From the NCBI GenBank assembly GCA_944323785.1, contig CALUTU010000010.1:1-64000 (forward strand): a stretch of DNA of 64,000 nt, in the 5' to 3' direction. Each line of letters starts with the position of its first letter. The first letter of the stretch is position 1. The notes below the pieces were generated by a model, which had not been told where the DNA came from, searched no databases, and worked only from the letters and a program-made list of their open reading frames with translations. Of the stretch, positions 56,275 to 64,000 are shown piece by piece. The position numbers and the translations under genes are program-made. The DNA comes from an uncultured Bacteroidales bacterium. Lineage in GTDB: Bacteria > Bacteroidota > Bacteroidia > Bacteroidales > UBA932.

Positions 56275-56787
56275 GTGAATACAGAGGAGTTCAAATCCAC
56301 ATTTTTGCCGCTGGGCCCGCTGCTCTACCGCATCGCTTTCCGGATGCTGGGCAGCGGGGAAGATGCCCGGGACGCGGTGCAGGAGCTGTATGTGAGGCTC
56401 TGCCGCAAGGGAGACCGGGCTCTGCGGAGCGGCAATCCGCAGGGCTACTGTGTCAGGATGATGCAGAATGTCTGTGCGGACATTCTGCGGCGGCGCGGGC
56501 ACAATGTCCTCCGGATGGCGGCGGACGTGACGGAGGTGAGGGGAGGCCCGGCGGTCGAGGCTGTGGATTCTTCGGTCGAGGGCAGGGAGGAGGCGGCTTT
56601 GGTGCGGAAGGCCCTGACCGCATTGCCCCGGAAACTGCGTGAGGTGGTGCTTCTGAGAGACCTCGAACAGATGGAAATGTCCGAGATAGAGGCACTGACC
56701 GGTATGAGTCAGGTCAATATCCGGGTCACACTATCCAGAGGCAGAAAGATGTTGAAGGAAAAAATATCGAAATTTATAAACAGGTAA
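56275..56787 (+). CDS. ECF-type RNA polymerase sigma factor
   Basis: A 170-residue alternative sigma factor with region 2 (RIAFRMLGSGEDARDAVQELYVRL, shortened GEDARDAVQELYVRL) and region 4 with a helix-turn-helix (LPRKLREVVLLRDLEQMEMSEI, shortened LPRKLREVVLLRD, then MSQVNIRVTLSRGRKML). It would direct RNA polymerase to a small stress or envelope regulon. The start is GTG at 56275; no earlier ATG fits. It is followed by a membrane protein 11 bases downstream, the usual place for its anti-sigma factor. Confidence 0.88.
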   Translation: MNTEEFKSTFLPLGPLLYRIAFRMLGSGEDARDAVQELYVRLCRKGDRALRSGNPQGYCVRMMQNVCADILRRRGHNVLRMAADVTEVRGGPAVEAVDSSVEGREEAALVRKALTALPRKLREVVLLRDLEQMEMSEIEALTGMSQVNIRVTLSRGRKMLKEKISKFINR

Positions 56788-56798
56788 AAATTTAAAAA

Positions 56799-57305
56799 AT
56801 GGGCGGGAATTTAAAAATATCGGAATTGTTGGAGCGTTTCTATGCCGGACAGACTTCTGCCATGGAGGAGCAGGAGCTGACCGGGAGGCTTGATGAGGCT
56901 TCCACCGGGGACAAGGCCCTCTTTCGGGGACTGTCCGGGATGCGGATTCCGGATGAGAATGTACCTGTTCCGGAGGACCTTTATCAGATGATAGAGCGGA
57001 CGGTGGACCGGGAGCTCGGACGCCGTAGCGGCAGGATGAGGCTGATTGCGTCCGTCTCCGCCATAGGGGTTGCTGCTGCGATAGCGGCTGTGGCGTTCCT
57101 TACACCGCTTCATATAGAAGAGCCTGAGGATACGTTTGACAATCCTGAGGAAGCCTACGCGGCTGTGGTGGAGGCACTGGGACTTATCGGTCAGAATCTG
57201 GGCAAGGGTATGTCCTTTGCCGCCGGCAATATAGAGAAAGTCGTTCAGAATACGACTTCAGGCATAGAAGCCATGATTGTACAAGAAGACTCAGTTGAAG
57301 AATAA
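56799..57305 (+). CDS. probable anti-sigma factor, single-pass membrane protein
   Basis: A 168-residue protein with an N-terminal cytoplasmic half (SELLERFYAGQTSAMEEQELTG, shortened LLERFYAGQTSAMEEQEL), a transmembrane helix (about 85-105, SVSAIGVAAAIAAVAFL) and an extracytoplasmic acidic tail (EEPEDTFDNPEEAYAAV). The position right after the ECF sigma gene and the short N-terminal ~AGQTS~EE motif, seen in Bacteroidota anti-sigma factors, support this call. No zinc-binding HxxxCxxC motif of classical ZAS domains is visible. Confidence 0.65.
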   Translation: MGGNLKISELLERFYAGQTSAMEEQELTGRLDEASTGDKALFRGLSGMRIPDENVPVPEDLYQMIERTVDRELGRRSGRMRLIASVSAIGVAAAIAAVAFLTPLHIEEPEDTFDNPEEAYAAVVEALGLIGQNLGKGMSFAAGNIEKVVQNTTSGIEAMIVQEDSVEE

Positions 57306-57322
57306 TTAAAATAAGTCAATTT

Positions 57323-57955
57323 ATGAAAAGAGTTGTTGTAACATTGTTTGTTCTGTTGATTTCGTTCGTCAGGATTTTCGCATCTGCCGTCCCTGAACGG
57401 GAGGTTGAGGATAGCCGGTCTTTTAAGGCCATTTATGATAAATATAAGGATTCTCCTGCGGTCTCAGCCTTGTATGTGTCTGAGTCATTGCTGAAAACAA
57501 TGGTTCAGACACTTGGGGACAGTGTCTTGATTGAAATCTCCAATCTGCATATAAATGATAGTCCGGATATAGCTCCGTTATTGGATTTAGACAAGATGAC
57601 GGGAGTATACATCCTGTCGTCAGATGAATTGTCAACGGCTACGAATCTGAGGCAGGACATCGGCAGGTTTGTAGCACAGAACAGTGACTCTCAGGAGGAA
57701 TTGCTTAGGTTCTCAGAAGAAGGGAGCGACATTACATTCTATTATGTTCCTGCTGAAGACAGTCATAGTATCAGTAATTTTTTAATGGTGCAGCAGGAGA
57801 AATCGGCTTCGGGCGAGACTGTGATTATAGATAAGACAGGAGCTGTGAATACCGGAACATGCTCTTCCATTACTGTGATTGAGATCGAGGCCGAGGGGCT
57901 AACGCTGTCTGATATAGTCAAAATGACAGTGGAACTGGCCAAAACTATGGAATAA
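57323..57955 (+). CDS. DUF4252-like secreted protein
   Basis: A 210-residue exported protein: signal peptide (MKRVVVTLFVLLISFVRIFA), then alternating helix and strand. The pattern ALYVSESLLKTM, MTGVYILSSDELSTA and FYYVPAEDSHSISNFLMVQQE (shortened) resembles DUF4252 proteins, which repeatedly occur after ECF sigma/anti-sigma pairs in Bacteroidota. Function is unknown. It starts 17 bases after the putative anti-sigma gene and ends before a strong hairpin, so it completes a three-gene unit. Confidence 0.7.
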   Translation: MKRVVVTLFVLLISFVRIFASAVPEREVEDSRSFKAIYDKYKDSPAVSALYVSESLLKTMVQTLGDSVLIEISNLHINDSPDIAPLLDLDKMTGVYILSSDELSTATNLRQDIGRFVAQNSDSQEELLRFSEEGSDITFYYVPAEDSHSISNFLMVQQEKSASGETVIIDKTGAVNTGTCSSITVIEIEAEGLTLSDIVKMTVELAKTME

Positions 57956-57973
57956 GGGTGCGTATTTTGTCGT

Positions 57974-58016
57974 AAACTGTCTAAATCCTGCAAAAAAATC
58001 GAGATTTAGACAGTTT
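57974..58016 (+). terminator. terminator of the ECF sigma unit
   Basis: A perfect 14-bp inverted repeat, AAACTGTCTAAATC (57974-57987) and GATTTAGACAGTTT (58003-58016), with a 15-base A-rich loop. Confidence 0.75.
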
Positions 58017-58105
58017 CTGACATTGTAGGGGCGGTGTCTCAGGGGGTGGAAGTGTATATAAACGTTTATAGCCGTTTTGATATTGCTATGGTTCGGATTT
58101 TAGAT

Positions 58106-58113
58106 TATATTTG
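58106..58113 (+). promoter_or_regulatory. -7 box (TATATTTG) of recA-trpS
   Basis: TATATTTG ends 22 bases before the recA ATG. No LexA-type palindrome is apparent in the 120 bases between the terminator and the gene, so the SOS status is unclear. Confidence 0.5.
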
Positions 58114-58135
58114 CGGATATTTTAATTGAAGAAGT

Positions 58136-59167
58136 ATGGCAAAAGAACTCGAACAGAATGATGTTGCGGCGGCTAACGCAGCCAAGCTCAAGGCTTTGCA
58201 GGCAACAATGGACAAGATTGAAAAGGATTTCGGTAAAGGGGCTATCATGAAGCTCGGAGACCGTCCTGAGGGGGATGTTTCAGTGATTCCGTCGGGGTCC
58301 ATCGCACTGGATCACGCTCTGGGAATCGGCGGGTATCCGAGGGGAAGGGTGATCGAGATATTCGGTCCTGAGTCCAGCGGTAAGACGACCCTGGCCATAC
58401 ATGCCATAGCGGAGGCCCAGAAGGCCGGCGGCTTCGCGGCCATTATCGATGCGGAGCACGCTTTCGACCGCACATACGCGAAGAACCTGGGAGTGGACGT
58501 GGACACTCTCCTCATATCCCAGCCGGACAACGGCGAGCAGGCTCTTGAGATAGCCGACGACCTGATCCGCAGCGGGGCTATCGACATCATCGTGGTGGAC
58601 TCAGTCGCGGCTCTGACTCCCAAAGCCGAGATTGAGGGCGAGATGGGAGACCAGAAGATGGGACTGCAGGCAAGGCTGATGAGTCAGGCCCTGAGGAAGC
58701 TGACGGCCAATATCTCCAAGACCAACACCTGCTGCATCTTCATCAACCAGCTGCGCGAGAAGATCGGCGTGATGTTCGGCAATCCCGAGACCACTACCGG
58801 CGGCAATGCCCTGAAGTTCTACGCCTCCGTCCGCATCGACGTGCGCAAGGTGACCCAGCTCAAGGACGGAGACGATCCCACAGGCAACCGTACCCGCGTC
58901 AAGATCGTCAAGAACAAGATGGCTCCTCCTTTCCGCAAGGCCGAGTTCGATATAGTATTCGGCGAGGGTATCTCGAAGATAGGAGAGATTGTAGACCTTG
59001 GTGTGGAGTTCGATATCATCAAGAAGAGCGGCTCGTGGTTCAGCTACGGTGAGTCCAGGCTGGCCCAGGGCCGGGATGCGGTCAAGAAACTGCTTATGGA
59101 CAATCCGGAGCTGACAGAGGAGATAGAGGGCAAGATCCGTGAGGCAATGAACAATATGGAGGACTAG
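58136..59167 (+). CDS. recA: recombinase RecA
   Basis: ATP-dependent strand-exchange protein for recombination and SOS signalling, 343 residues. Walker A is GPESSGKT (77-84); the ATPase core has IDAEHAFDR and [20 protein letters not shown] (shortened [13 protein letters not shown]), and loop L2 reads [13 protein letters not shown]. The C-terminal domain is complete. trpS follows after 3 bases, so the two are probably co-transcribed. Confidence 0.98.
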   Translation: MAKELEQNDVAAANAAKLKALQATMDKIEKDFGKGAIMKLGDRPEGDVSVIPSGSIALDHALGIGGYPRGRVIEIFGPESSGKTTLAIHAIAEAQKAGGFAAIIDAEHAFDRTYAKNLGVDVDTLLISQPDNGEQALEIADDLIRSGAIDIIVVDSVAALTPKAEIEGEMGDQKMGLQARLMSQALRKLTANISKTNTCCIFINQLREKIGVMFGNPETTTGGNALKFYASVRIDVRKVTQLKDGDDPTGNRTRVKIVKNKMAPPFRKAEFDIVFGEGISKIGEIVDLGVEFDIIKKSGSWFSYGESRLAQGRDAVKKLLMDNPELTEEIEGKIREAMNNMED

Positions 59168-59170
59168 GCT

Positions 59171-60220
59171 ATGCAGACAGTATTAAGCGGTATCCGCTCC
59201 ACAGGACATCTTCACCTGGGCAACTATTTCGGTGCCCTCCGCAATTTCGTGAGGATACAGGACGATTACAACTGTTATTATTTCATAGCGGACCTGCATT
59301 CGCTGACCACTCATCCGCACCCGGATGACTTTCACGCCAATGTAAGGACTATCCTGGCAGAGTATCTGGCCGCCGGTCTGGATCCGGAGAAGGTTACGAT
59401 ATTCGTGCAGAGCGACGTGCCCGAGGTGAGCGAGCTTTATGTGCTTCTGAACATGATATCCTACAAAGGCGAGCTGGAGCGTACCACCACCTTTAAGGAT
59501 AAAGTGCGTCTGGCCAAGGCAAAGGCCCGCAATGTCCGTCTGGAAGATGTCGCGGAGGATGACCACAACGACGAGGGCATCAACATCAGCGCAGGCCTTC
59601 TGACTTATCCGGTTCTGATGGCCGCCGATATCCTGATTCACCGTGCGGACTTCGTGCCGGTCGGCAAGGATCAGGAGCAGCATCTGGAGTACGCCAGGGT
59701 TCTGGCCCGCCGCTTCAACAATATGTACGGCGAGGAGGTCTTTACTGAGCCGAGGGCGTTTAATTTCGGAAGCGGTCTCATCAAGGTGCCCGGTCTGGAC
59801 GGCAGCGGAAAGATGGGCAAGAGCGAGGGTAACGGCATCTATCTCTACGACGATGAGAAGACCATCACCAAGAAAGTGATGAAGGCCCTGACCGACAGCG
59901 GTCCCGTCGAGCCGAACAGTCCTATGCCCGAGTGCATAGAGAACCTCTTCACCCTCATGGCACTTGTGTCAGAGCCGTCTACCGTAGAGTATTTCAAGGA
60001 GAAATGGAACGACTGCTCGATCCGTTACGGAGACCTTAAGAAGCAGCTTGCAGCCGATATCTGCAAGGTGACCCTGCCGATACGAGAGCGCATCGATGCC
60101 ATCTACAACGATGACGCTTATCTGCACCGGGTGGTGTCGGAAGGCCGCGACAAGGCCCGTGCCAGTGCCTCCGCTACCTTGGCCCTCGCTCGCAAAGCTA
60201 TGGGATTCAAGGTGTTCTAG
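59171..60220 (+). CDS. trpS: tryptophanyl-tRNA synthetase
   Basis: Charges tRNA-Trp. The 349-residue protein starts QTVLSGIRSTGHLHLGNYFGAL (shortened SGIRSTGHLHLGNYFG), where HLGN is the HIGH-motif variant, and has the KMSKS-type loop GSGKMGKSEGN. Other sites are FIADLHSLTTHP and AADILIHRADFVPVGKDQEQH (shortened ADFVPVGKDQEQH). It starts 3 bases after recA and ends before a strong hairpin. Confidence 0.97.
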   Translation: MQTVLSGIRSTGHLHLGNYFGALRNFVRIQDDYNCYYFIADLHSLTTHPHPDDFHANVRTILAEYLAAGLDPEKVTIFVQSDVPEVSELYVLLNMISYKGELERTTTFKDKVRLAKAKARNVRLEDVAEDDHNDEGINISAGLLTYPVLMAADILIHRADFVPVGKDQEQHLEYARVLARRFNNMYGEEVFTEPRAFNFGSGLIKVPGLDGSGKMGKSEGNGIYLYDDEKTITKKVMKALTDSGPVEPNSPMPECIENLFTLMALVSEPSTVEYFKEKWNDCSIRYGDLKKQLAADICKVTLPIRERIDAIYNDDAYLHRVVSEGRDKARASASATLALARKAMGFKVF

Positions 60221-60271
60221 TGCTATGACACGGATCGTGCTGCCGTAAATTGATACAATTCAGGATGCAAT

Positions 60272-60305
60272 AAAGGCTGTGCCGGGAAATCCAGACACAG
60301 CCTTT
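60272..60305 (+). terminator. terminator after trpS
   Basis: AAAGGCTGTG (60272-60281) pairs with CACAGCCTTT (60296-60305), followed by a further T and CTGTTTC. It may also serve the convergent rubrerythrin gene. Confidence 0.8.
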
Positions 60306-60335
60306 TCTGTTTCGGGGCTCAGCGACTAAGCCCTC

Positions 60336-60911
60336 TTAGTAGTTCTCTTTCTTGGGCTCGAAGTATGCCTTGGGATGCTGGCATGCAGGGCATTTCTCCG
60401 GGGCTTTCTTGCCTTTGTGTACGTATCCGCAGTTGCGGCACTGCCAGTAGATCTCGCCGTCACGCTCGAAGACAGTACCTGTCTCTACTCTCTCGAGAAG
60501 CTTGCGGTAACGGGCCTCGTGTTCGGCCTCGACCTTGGCTATCATCTCGAATGCCACGGCTATCTCGGTGAAACCTTCTTCCCTGGCCACTTTGGCGGCC
60601 TCGGGATAGAGGACTGTCCATTCCTCATTCTCGCCCTCGGCGGCGGCCTTGAGGTTCTCCAGAGTGGTGGAGATTATTCCCGCGGGGTATGTCGATGTGA
60701 TCTCTACCATACCGCCCTCGAGGAATTTGAAGAACTTCTTGGCGTGCTCCTTCTCCTGCTCGGCTGTCTCCAGGAAGATGGCGGCTATCTGCTCATAGCC
60801 CTCTTTCTTGGCCACGCTTGCGAAGTAGGTGTATCTGCCTCTGGCCTGGGATTCTCCGGCGAATGAGGCGAGAAGATTCTTTTCGGTTCTTGTTCCTTTG
60901 ATTGATGCCAT
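60336..60911 (-). CDS. rubrerythrin
   Basis: A non-haem diiron peroxidase that reduces hydrogen peroxide in anaerobes, 191 residues. The four-helix domain has the diiron ligands in AEQEKEHAKKF and KVEAEHEARY plus ESQARGRYTYF, and the C-terminal rubredoxin domain has its four Cys in CRNCGYVHKGKKAPEKCPAC. It is a single gene with its own promoter, convergent to trpS and divergent from the SDR gene. Confidence 0.97.
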   Translation of the reverse strand: MASIKGTRTEKNLLASFAGESQARGRYTYFASVAKKEGYEQIAAIFLETAEQEKEHAKKFFKFLEGGMVEITSTYPAGIISTTLENLKAAAEGENEEWTVLYPEAAKVAREEGFTEIAVAFEMIAKVEAEHEARYRKLLERVETGTVFERDGEIYWQCRNCGYVHKGKKAPEKCPACQHPKAYFEPKKENY

Positions 60912-60940
60912 AATAGTAAGTGTTTGTGTTGATATAGGAG

Positions 60941-60948
60941 CAAAGATA
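60941..60948 (-). promoter_or_regulatory. -7 box of rubrerythrin
   Basis: TATCTTTG on the minus strand, 29 bases before the ATG. It lies back to back with the SDR promoter. Confidence 0.6.
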
Positions 60949-60960
60949 CGATAAAAGTTC

Positions 60961-60968
60961 TAAATTTG
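60961..60968 (+). promoter_or_regulatory. -7 box (TAAATTTG) of the SDR gene
   Basis: TAAATTTG followed by CGG lies 22 bases before the ATG at 60991. Confidence 0.5.
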
Positions 60969-60990
60969 CGGACTTCAATTCAGGTATTTT

Positions 60991-61797
60991 ATGTCAAGTC
61001 ACAATAAATACGCTCTTGTCACCGGCGGTTCCTCGGGTATGGGTCTGGAATATGTCAGGATTCTGGCCGCGAAGGGCTACAATGTCATCATCGTGGCCCT
61101 CTTCCAGAACGAGACGGATGCCGTCCGGGACGATATGGCCGGGCAGTATCCCGATCTGGATTTCCTGTCGGTAGGCGTTGACCTGTCGGCGGTGGACGCT
61201 CCCCGGAGAGTCTTCGATACGGTCAGGGAGCAGAGGCCGGAGGCCGAGGTGGAGGTGCTGGTCAACAACGCCGGGATGCTGCATCCGATGCATTTCCGCA
61301 ATATGCCGCCGGAGAAGGTGAGCAGCATCATCATGGTACACAACCATGCGACGGCCATGCTCTGCAGGTATTTCCTGCCGGGGATGCTGGAGCGCGGCAA
61401 AGGCTATATACTGAACATATCTTCCCTGGCCGCGTGGTTCCCTTTCCCTTTTCTCACCACTTATGCCTCGACCAAGTCGTTTACCCGCATCTTTACCCGT
61501 GCGCTCAGGACCGAGTGCCAGAAGACGGGGGTCACTGTGTCCGCCATCTATTTCGGAGCGGTGGATACGCCCCTGTTGGGTCTGCCGCCCAAGTACAGCC
61601 GTCTGGCCCGCAGACTCGGCATCATGATCAGGCCTGAGACGGCTGCCCGCAAGGCCATGAATATGATGTTCAAGGGCCGTTCCGGCAGGATTCCGGGCTT
61701 GATCAACAAGATAGGCTGGCTGTTTGCTCCCCTTATCCGCCCGTGGATATTCGGCCCGATAGAGCGGAAAGTTACCCGTCACTGGAACCTGAAATAG
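60991..61797 (+). CDS. short-chain dehydrogenase/reductase
   Basis: A 268-residue NAD(P)-dependent oxidoreductase of the classical SDR family. The cofactor loop is TGGSSGMGLEY, NNAG is present, and the catalytic Ser-Tyr-Lys lies in NISSLA and YASTKSF. A longer hydrophobic C-terminus (WLFAPLIRPWIFGPI) suggests membrane association. Similar proteins reduce ketones of lipids or sugars, but the substrate is unknown. It is followed 9 bases later by a membrane protein gene. Confidence 0.87.
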   Translation: MSSHNKYALVTGGSSGMGLEYVRILAAKGYNVIIVALFQNETDAVRDDMAGQYPDLDFLSVGVDLSAVDAPRRVFDTVREQRPEAEVEVLVNNAGMLHPMHFRNMPPEKVSSIIMVHNHATAMLCRYFLPGMLERGKGYILNISSLAAWFPFPFLTTYASTKSFTRIFTRALRTECQKTGVTVSAIYFGAVDTPLLGLPPKYSRLARRLGIMIRPETAARKAMNMMFKGRSGRIPGLINKIGWLFAPLIRPWIFGPIERKVTRHWNLK

Positions 61798-61806
61798 AGC
61801 CCGAAA

Positions 61807-62751
61807 GTGGAAGTCCCCGGATTCAGACAAAGGTGTGCCGCAGCTGTCAGGAAAGTGCTGCCGTCCACACTTAAGACCGCGCTGTGGATGATTAAGATCA
61901 CGGTAGGGGTGTCCTTTGCCATTATGCTGCTGGGGTATTTCGGATTCATTGACTGGCTGTCAGCTGTCCTGTCGCCTCTGTTCGTGCATTTCGGACTCCC
62001 GGGAGAGGCCGCCCTGGCCTATGTCTCGGGCTACTTCGTCAATATGTATTCGGCAGTTACGGCTGCGGTCGCCCTGGACCTGGACGCGAGGGCTGTGACG
62101 ATACTCGGTGTGATGGTGCTGTGCTCGCACAATATGATAGTGGAGACGGCCGTGCAGAAGAAGACGGGAAGCCCTGCGCTGCTGATGGTGCTGGTGCGTA
62201 CTCTTTCAGGAATAATTCTTGCATACGTTCTGAATCTGTTGCTTCCGGAGACTGTGTCCGAGGCTGCGGTCATGGATGCCGTGTCAGGAAGACCCGAGTT
62301 CCGGGACGCGGTGCTGGATTGGCTCATGAACGTGTGTGTGCTGGTCCCCAAGATGCTGGTTATCATATTTGCCCTGAATATTCTGCAGGCCCTGCTGGCC
62401 GAGTTCGGGATAATCAGGCTGATATCCAGGATGCTGAGACCGGTGATGAGGGTCTTCGGACTTTCGGCCAGATGTTCGGTGCTGTGGATTATAGCCAATA
62501 CGCTCGGCCTTGCCTATGGGGCTGCGGCTATGATAGAGGAGGCCGGAAATGACAAGCTGCGGAAGGCGGACATAAATGGCCTCAATCTACATATCGGCAT
62601 CAGTCACAGCAACTTGGAGGATTTGTTCCTGCTTGCGTCCATAGGTGCTGCGTGGTGGGTGCTGCTTTTGGCAAGATGGGCTATGGCGATAATTTTAGTG
62701 TGGGGATACAGATTGGAAGCGTATATTAAGAATAAATATGTATCTTTGTAA
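61807..62751 (+). CDS. nucleoside-recognition (Gate) domain membrane protein
   Basis: A 314-residue membrane protein with about seven hydrophobic segments. Segments VMVLCSHNMIVETAVQKKTGS (shortened SHNMIVETAVQKKTG) and LHIGISHSNLEDLFLLASIGA (shortened ISHSNLEDLFLLASIGA) belong to the Gate/nucleoside-recognition domain also found in SpmA/SpmB and concentrative transporters. The reading frame begins with GTG at 61807. It ends 13 bases into the upstream part of the bamD reading frame but before its real start. Function is unknown; coupling with the SDR is possible. Confidence 0.75.
   Translation: MEVPGFRQRCAAAVRKVLPSTLKTALWMIKITVGVSFAIMLLGYFGFIDWLSAVLSPLFVHFGLPGEAALAYVSGYFVNMYSAVTAAVALDLDARAVTILGVMVLCSHNMIVETAVQKKTGSPALLMVLVRTLSGIILAYVLNLLLPETVSEAAVMDAVSGRPEFRDAVLDWLMNVCVLVPKMLVIIFALNILQALLAEFGIIRLISRMLRPVMRVFGLSARCSVLWIIANTLGLAYGAAAMIEEAGNDKLRKADINGLNLHIGISHSNLEDLFLLASIGAAWWVLLLARWAMAIILVWGYRLEAYIKNKYVSL
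62741..62748 (+). promoter_or_regulatory. -7 box (TATCTTTG) of bamD-rpoZ-coaBC
   Basis: TATCTTTG lies at the very end of the Gate-domain gene, with a start expected near 62755. This rules out the ATG at 62738 for bamD and favours 62762 or 62771. Confidence 0.65.
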
Positions 62752-62761
62752 GTTCGGAAAG

Positions 62762-63586
62762 ATGAATGATATGAGAAATGTCCCGTTCAGGTCGGTTGTC
62801 GCAGCAGTGCTTTCAGCAGTCATGCTGCTGGCTTTTCAGTCATGTAAGAGCCAGTATGAGCTGATGCTGGAGAGTCATGATATCCCGGCGAAGTACAAGA
62901 TGGCGTTCGATCTGTTCGATGCCGGAAAGTATGCGAAGGCAGCCGGTATGTTCGAGAGCCTTAAGATAGCGGTGGGAGGTACGGCTCAGGACGATACCGT
63001 TCAGTACTACACTGCGTATTCCCATTACTGCTATGGGGATATGGCTGCAGCGGAGCAGGCTTTTGAGTCTTTTATCAATGTGTATCCGCGGAGTCCGTTT
63101 GCAGACAAAGCCCGTTTTATGTATCTGGACTGCCTGTACAGCAGCACGTATCGCTACGAACTGGATCAGACTCCTACCTATAAGGCCCTCGCGGCCATTA
63201 CCAATTATCTGATCGATTATCCTGGCAGTGAGTATGCGGCACAGTGCCATGCCATGATAGACAGACTGGAGGAGAGACTGGATAGGAAAGAGTATGAGTC
63301 TGCCAAGCTGTATTATACCATCGAGGATTACAAGGCGGCACATTATGCGCTTAAGCTGGTGCTGAAGGAGGACGCGGACAATGTCTATCGGGAGGATATC
63401 ATGTACTATACCGTGATGTCTGCCTACAAGTATGCCGTCAACAGCGTTGCGGCCAGACAGAGGGACAGATATGTGACATTTACGGATGACTATTTCACAT
63501 TTGTGAGCGAGTTCCCCGATTCCAAGTACCGTAAGGAACTGGACGGACTCGCGGCTAAGGTTCAGAATATTTTAAATAAGAAATAA
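62762..63586 (+). CDS. bamD: outer-membrane assembly lipoprotein BamD
   Basis: A TPR-type lipoprotein of the BAM complex that folds outer-membrane proteins. The lipobox is AFQSC (about Cys28 from the ATG at 62762). The TPR repeats are recognisable as AFDLFDAGKYAKAAGMFESL (shortened FDAGKYAKAAGMFE), YSHYCYGDMAAAEQAFESFI (shortened GDMAAAEQAFESFI), YPRSPFADKARFMYLDCLY (shortened YPRSPFADKARFMY) and the C-terminal TFVSEFPDSKYRKEL. ATG 62762 or 62771 is the start because the promoter occupies 62741-62748. The omega-subunit gene follows 1 base after the stop, in an operon with coaBC. Confidence 0.9.
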   Translation: MNDMRNVPFRSVVAAVLSAVMLLAFQSCKSQYELMLESHDIPAKYKMAFDLFDAGKYAKAAGMFESLKIAVGGTAQDDTVQYYTAYSHYCYGDMAAAEQAFESFINVYPRSPFADKARFMYLDCLYSSTYRYELDQTPTYKALAAITNYLIDYPGSEYAAQCHAMIDRLEERLDRKEYESAKLYYTIEDYKAAHYALKLVLKEDADNVYREDIMYYTVMSAYKYAVNSVAARQRDRYVTFTDDYFTFVSEFPDSKYRKELDGLAAKVQNILNKK

Positions 63587-63587
63587 G

Positions 63588-63905
63588 ATGGAAATCAAAC
63601 AGGTACCTACAAACACTATTACCAGGAATCTCTCGGAGCTGGCAAAGCCTACCGGCAACATCTACGAGACAGTGATGATCATCGCCAAGAGGGCCAATCA
63701 GATCTCTGCCAATGTAAAGCAGGAGCTCAGCCAGAAACTGGAGGAGTTCTCCAACTATGCCGACACTCTTGAGGAGACCTTCGAGAACCGCGAGCAGATA
63801 GAGATCTCGAAGCACTACGAGAGACTTCCCAAGCCGACGCTTGTAGCCATTGAGGAGTTCCGTGACGGCGAGATTTATTACCGCAAGGTGGACGAACAGC
63901 AATAG
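63588..63905 (+). CDS. rpoZ: DNA-directed RNA polymerase omega subunit (Bacteroidota type)
   Basis: A 105-residue protein of the omega family, which helps assemble RNA polymerase. The recognisable part is TGNIYETVMIIAKRANQIS, followed by VKQELSQKLEEF, and the C-terminal PKPTLVAIEEFRDGEIYYRK (shortened PKPTLVAIEEFRDGE) is typical of the Bacteroidota form. It lies between bamD and coaBC, the usual arrangement in the phylum. Confidence 0.85.
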   Translation: MEIKQVPTNTITRNLSELAKPTGNIYETVMIIAKRANQISANVKQELSQKLEEFSNYADTLEETFENREQIEISKHYERLPKPTLVAIEEFRDGEIYYRKVDEQQ

Positions 63906-63914
63906 TATCTTCCG

Positions 63915-64000
63915 ATGCTGAGAGGAAAGCACGTACTTCTGGGTATTACAGGCAGTATAGCCGCTTACAAGGCGGCTTATATTGTACGTCTGCTTGTCAG
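63915..64000 (+). CDS. coaBC: phosphopantothenoylcysteine decarboxylase/synthase, N-terminal fragment
   Basis: The first 28 codons are visible. The product begins MLRGKHVLLGITGSIAAYK, the flavoprotein start of CoaBC/Dfp, with the FMN-binding GITGSIAAYKA motif. The gene is 9 bases from rpoZ and continues past the window edge. Confidence 0.85.
   Translation, partial: MLRGKHVLLGITGSIAAYKAAYIVRLLV

Overview
The window looks like a chromosomal segment of a gut-type Bacteroidales bacterium, possibly Rikenellaceae/Alistipes-like or a related lineage; genus cannot be fixed from the sequence alone. Three things support this: many genes are preceded by the Bacteroidota -7 promoter box TAnnTTTG instead of a Shine-Dalgarno site; several families are typical of the phylum (BACON-type lipoproteins, HU-CCDC81 membrane protein, DUF4252, short lysine-type SerA, Bacteroidota omega subunit); and there are secreted glycosidases for host or dietary glycans. 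The DNA is moderately GC-rich apart from two AT-richer patches, around 10.09-10.89 kb and 52.4-53.1 kb.

Layout. 0-12.6 kb: a clipped gene, a frameshifted surface lipoprotein, glutamine synthetase (minus), then a hexosamine-glycan cluster (GH84, GH20, MFS transporter) followed by two lipoproteins, one a mosaic. 12.6-16.3 kb: nitroreductase, a cyclophilin lipoprotein and a patatin/outer-membrane-barrel protein. 16.3-20.6 kb: a cell-envelope operon (flippase, dut, murF, glycosyltransferase). 20.6-22.1 kb: a ferredoxin-like [FeFe] hydrogenase. 22.2-28.8 kb (minus): a nucleotidyltransferase, serC-serA-DUF1015, and yigZ-pyrB-pyrI. 28.9-31.3 kb: acyl-CoA reductase, pRiA4b-ORF3-like protein, miaA, convergent with recQ. 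33.6-44.7 kb: agmatinase-like enzyme, nhaA, FKBP lipoprotein, a large DUF3352-like membrane protein, a small DUF4834-like protein, an MsbA-like ABC exporter, acyl-CoA ligase, dCMP deaminase and a S41 protease. 44.7-55.3 kb: tRNA-Leu(CAG), sugar-efflux MFS, GH2 beta-galactosidase, metG, a membrane HU protein, tRNA-Asn(GTT), a HigBA-like toxin-antitoxin pair and dnaG. 55.3-64 kb: YitT-like protein, an ECF sigma/membrane protein/DUF4252 trio, recA-trpS, rubrerythrin, an SDR, a Gate-domain protein, bamD, rpoZ and the start of coaBC.

Most of this is ordinary housekeeping. The most unusual locus is 52.25-53.22 kb. There the 3' end of tRNA-Asn, its terminator and probably the start of the dnaG promoter occur twice: a 96-bp direct repeat with two mismatches. 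A compact toxin-antitoxin module without an integrase lies between the copies. The second noteworthy locus is a lipoprotein gene at 9.64-10.90 kb. Its C-terminal half is AT-rich and looks swapped in, and an out-of-frame remnant of a related C-terminus lies directly downstream.
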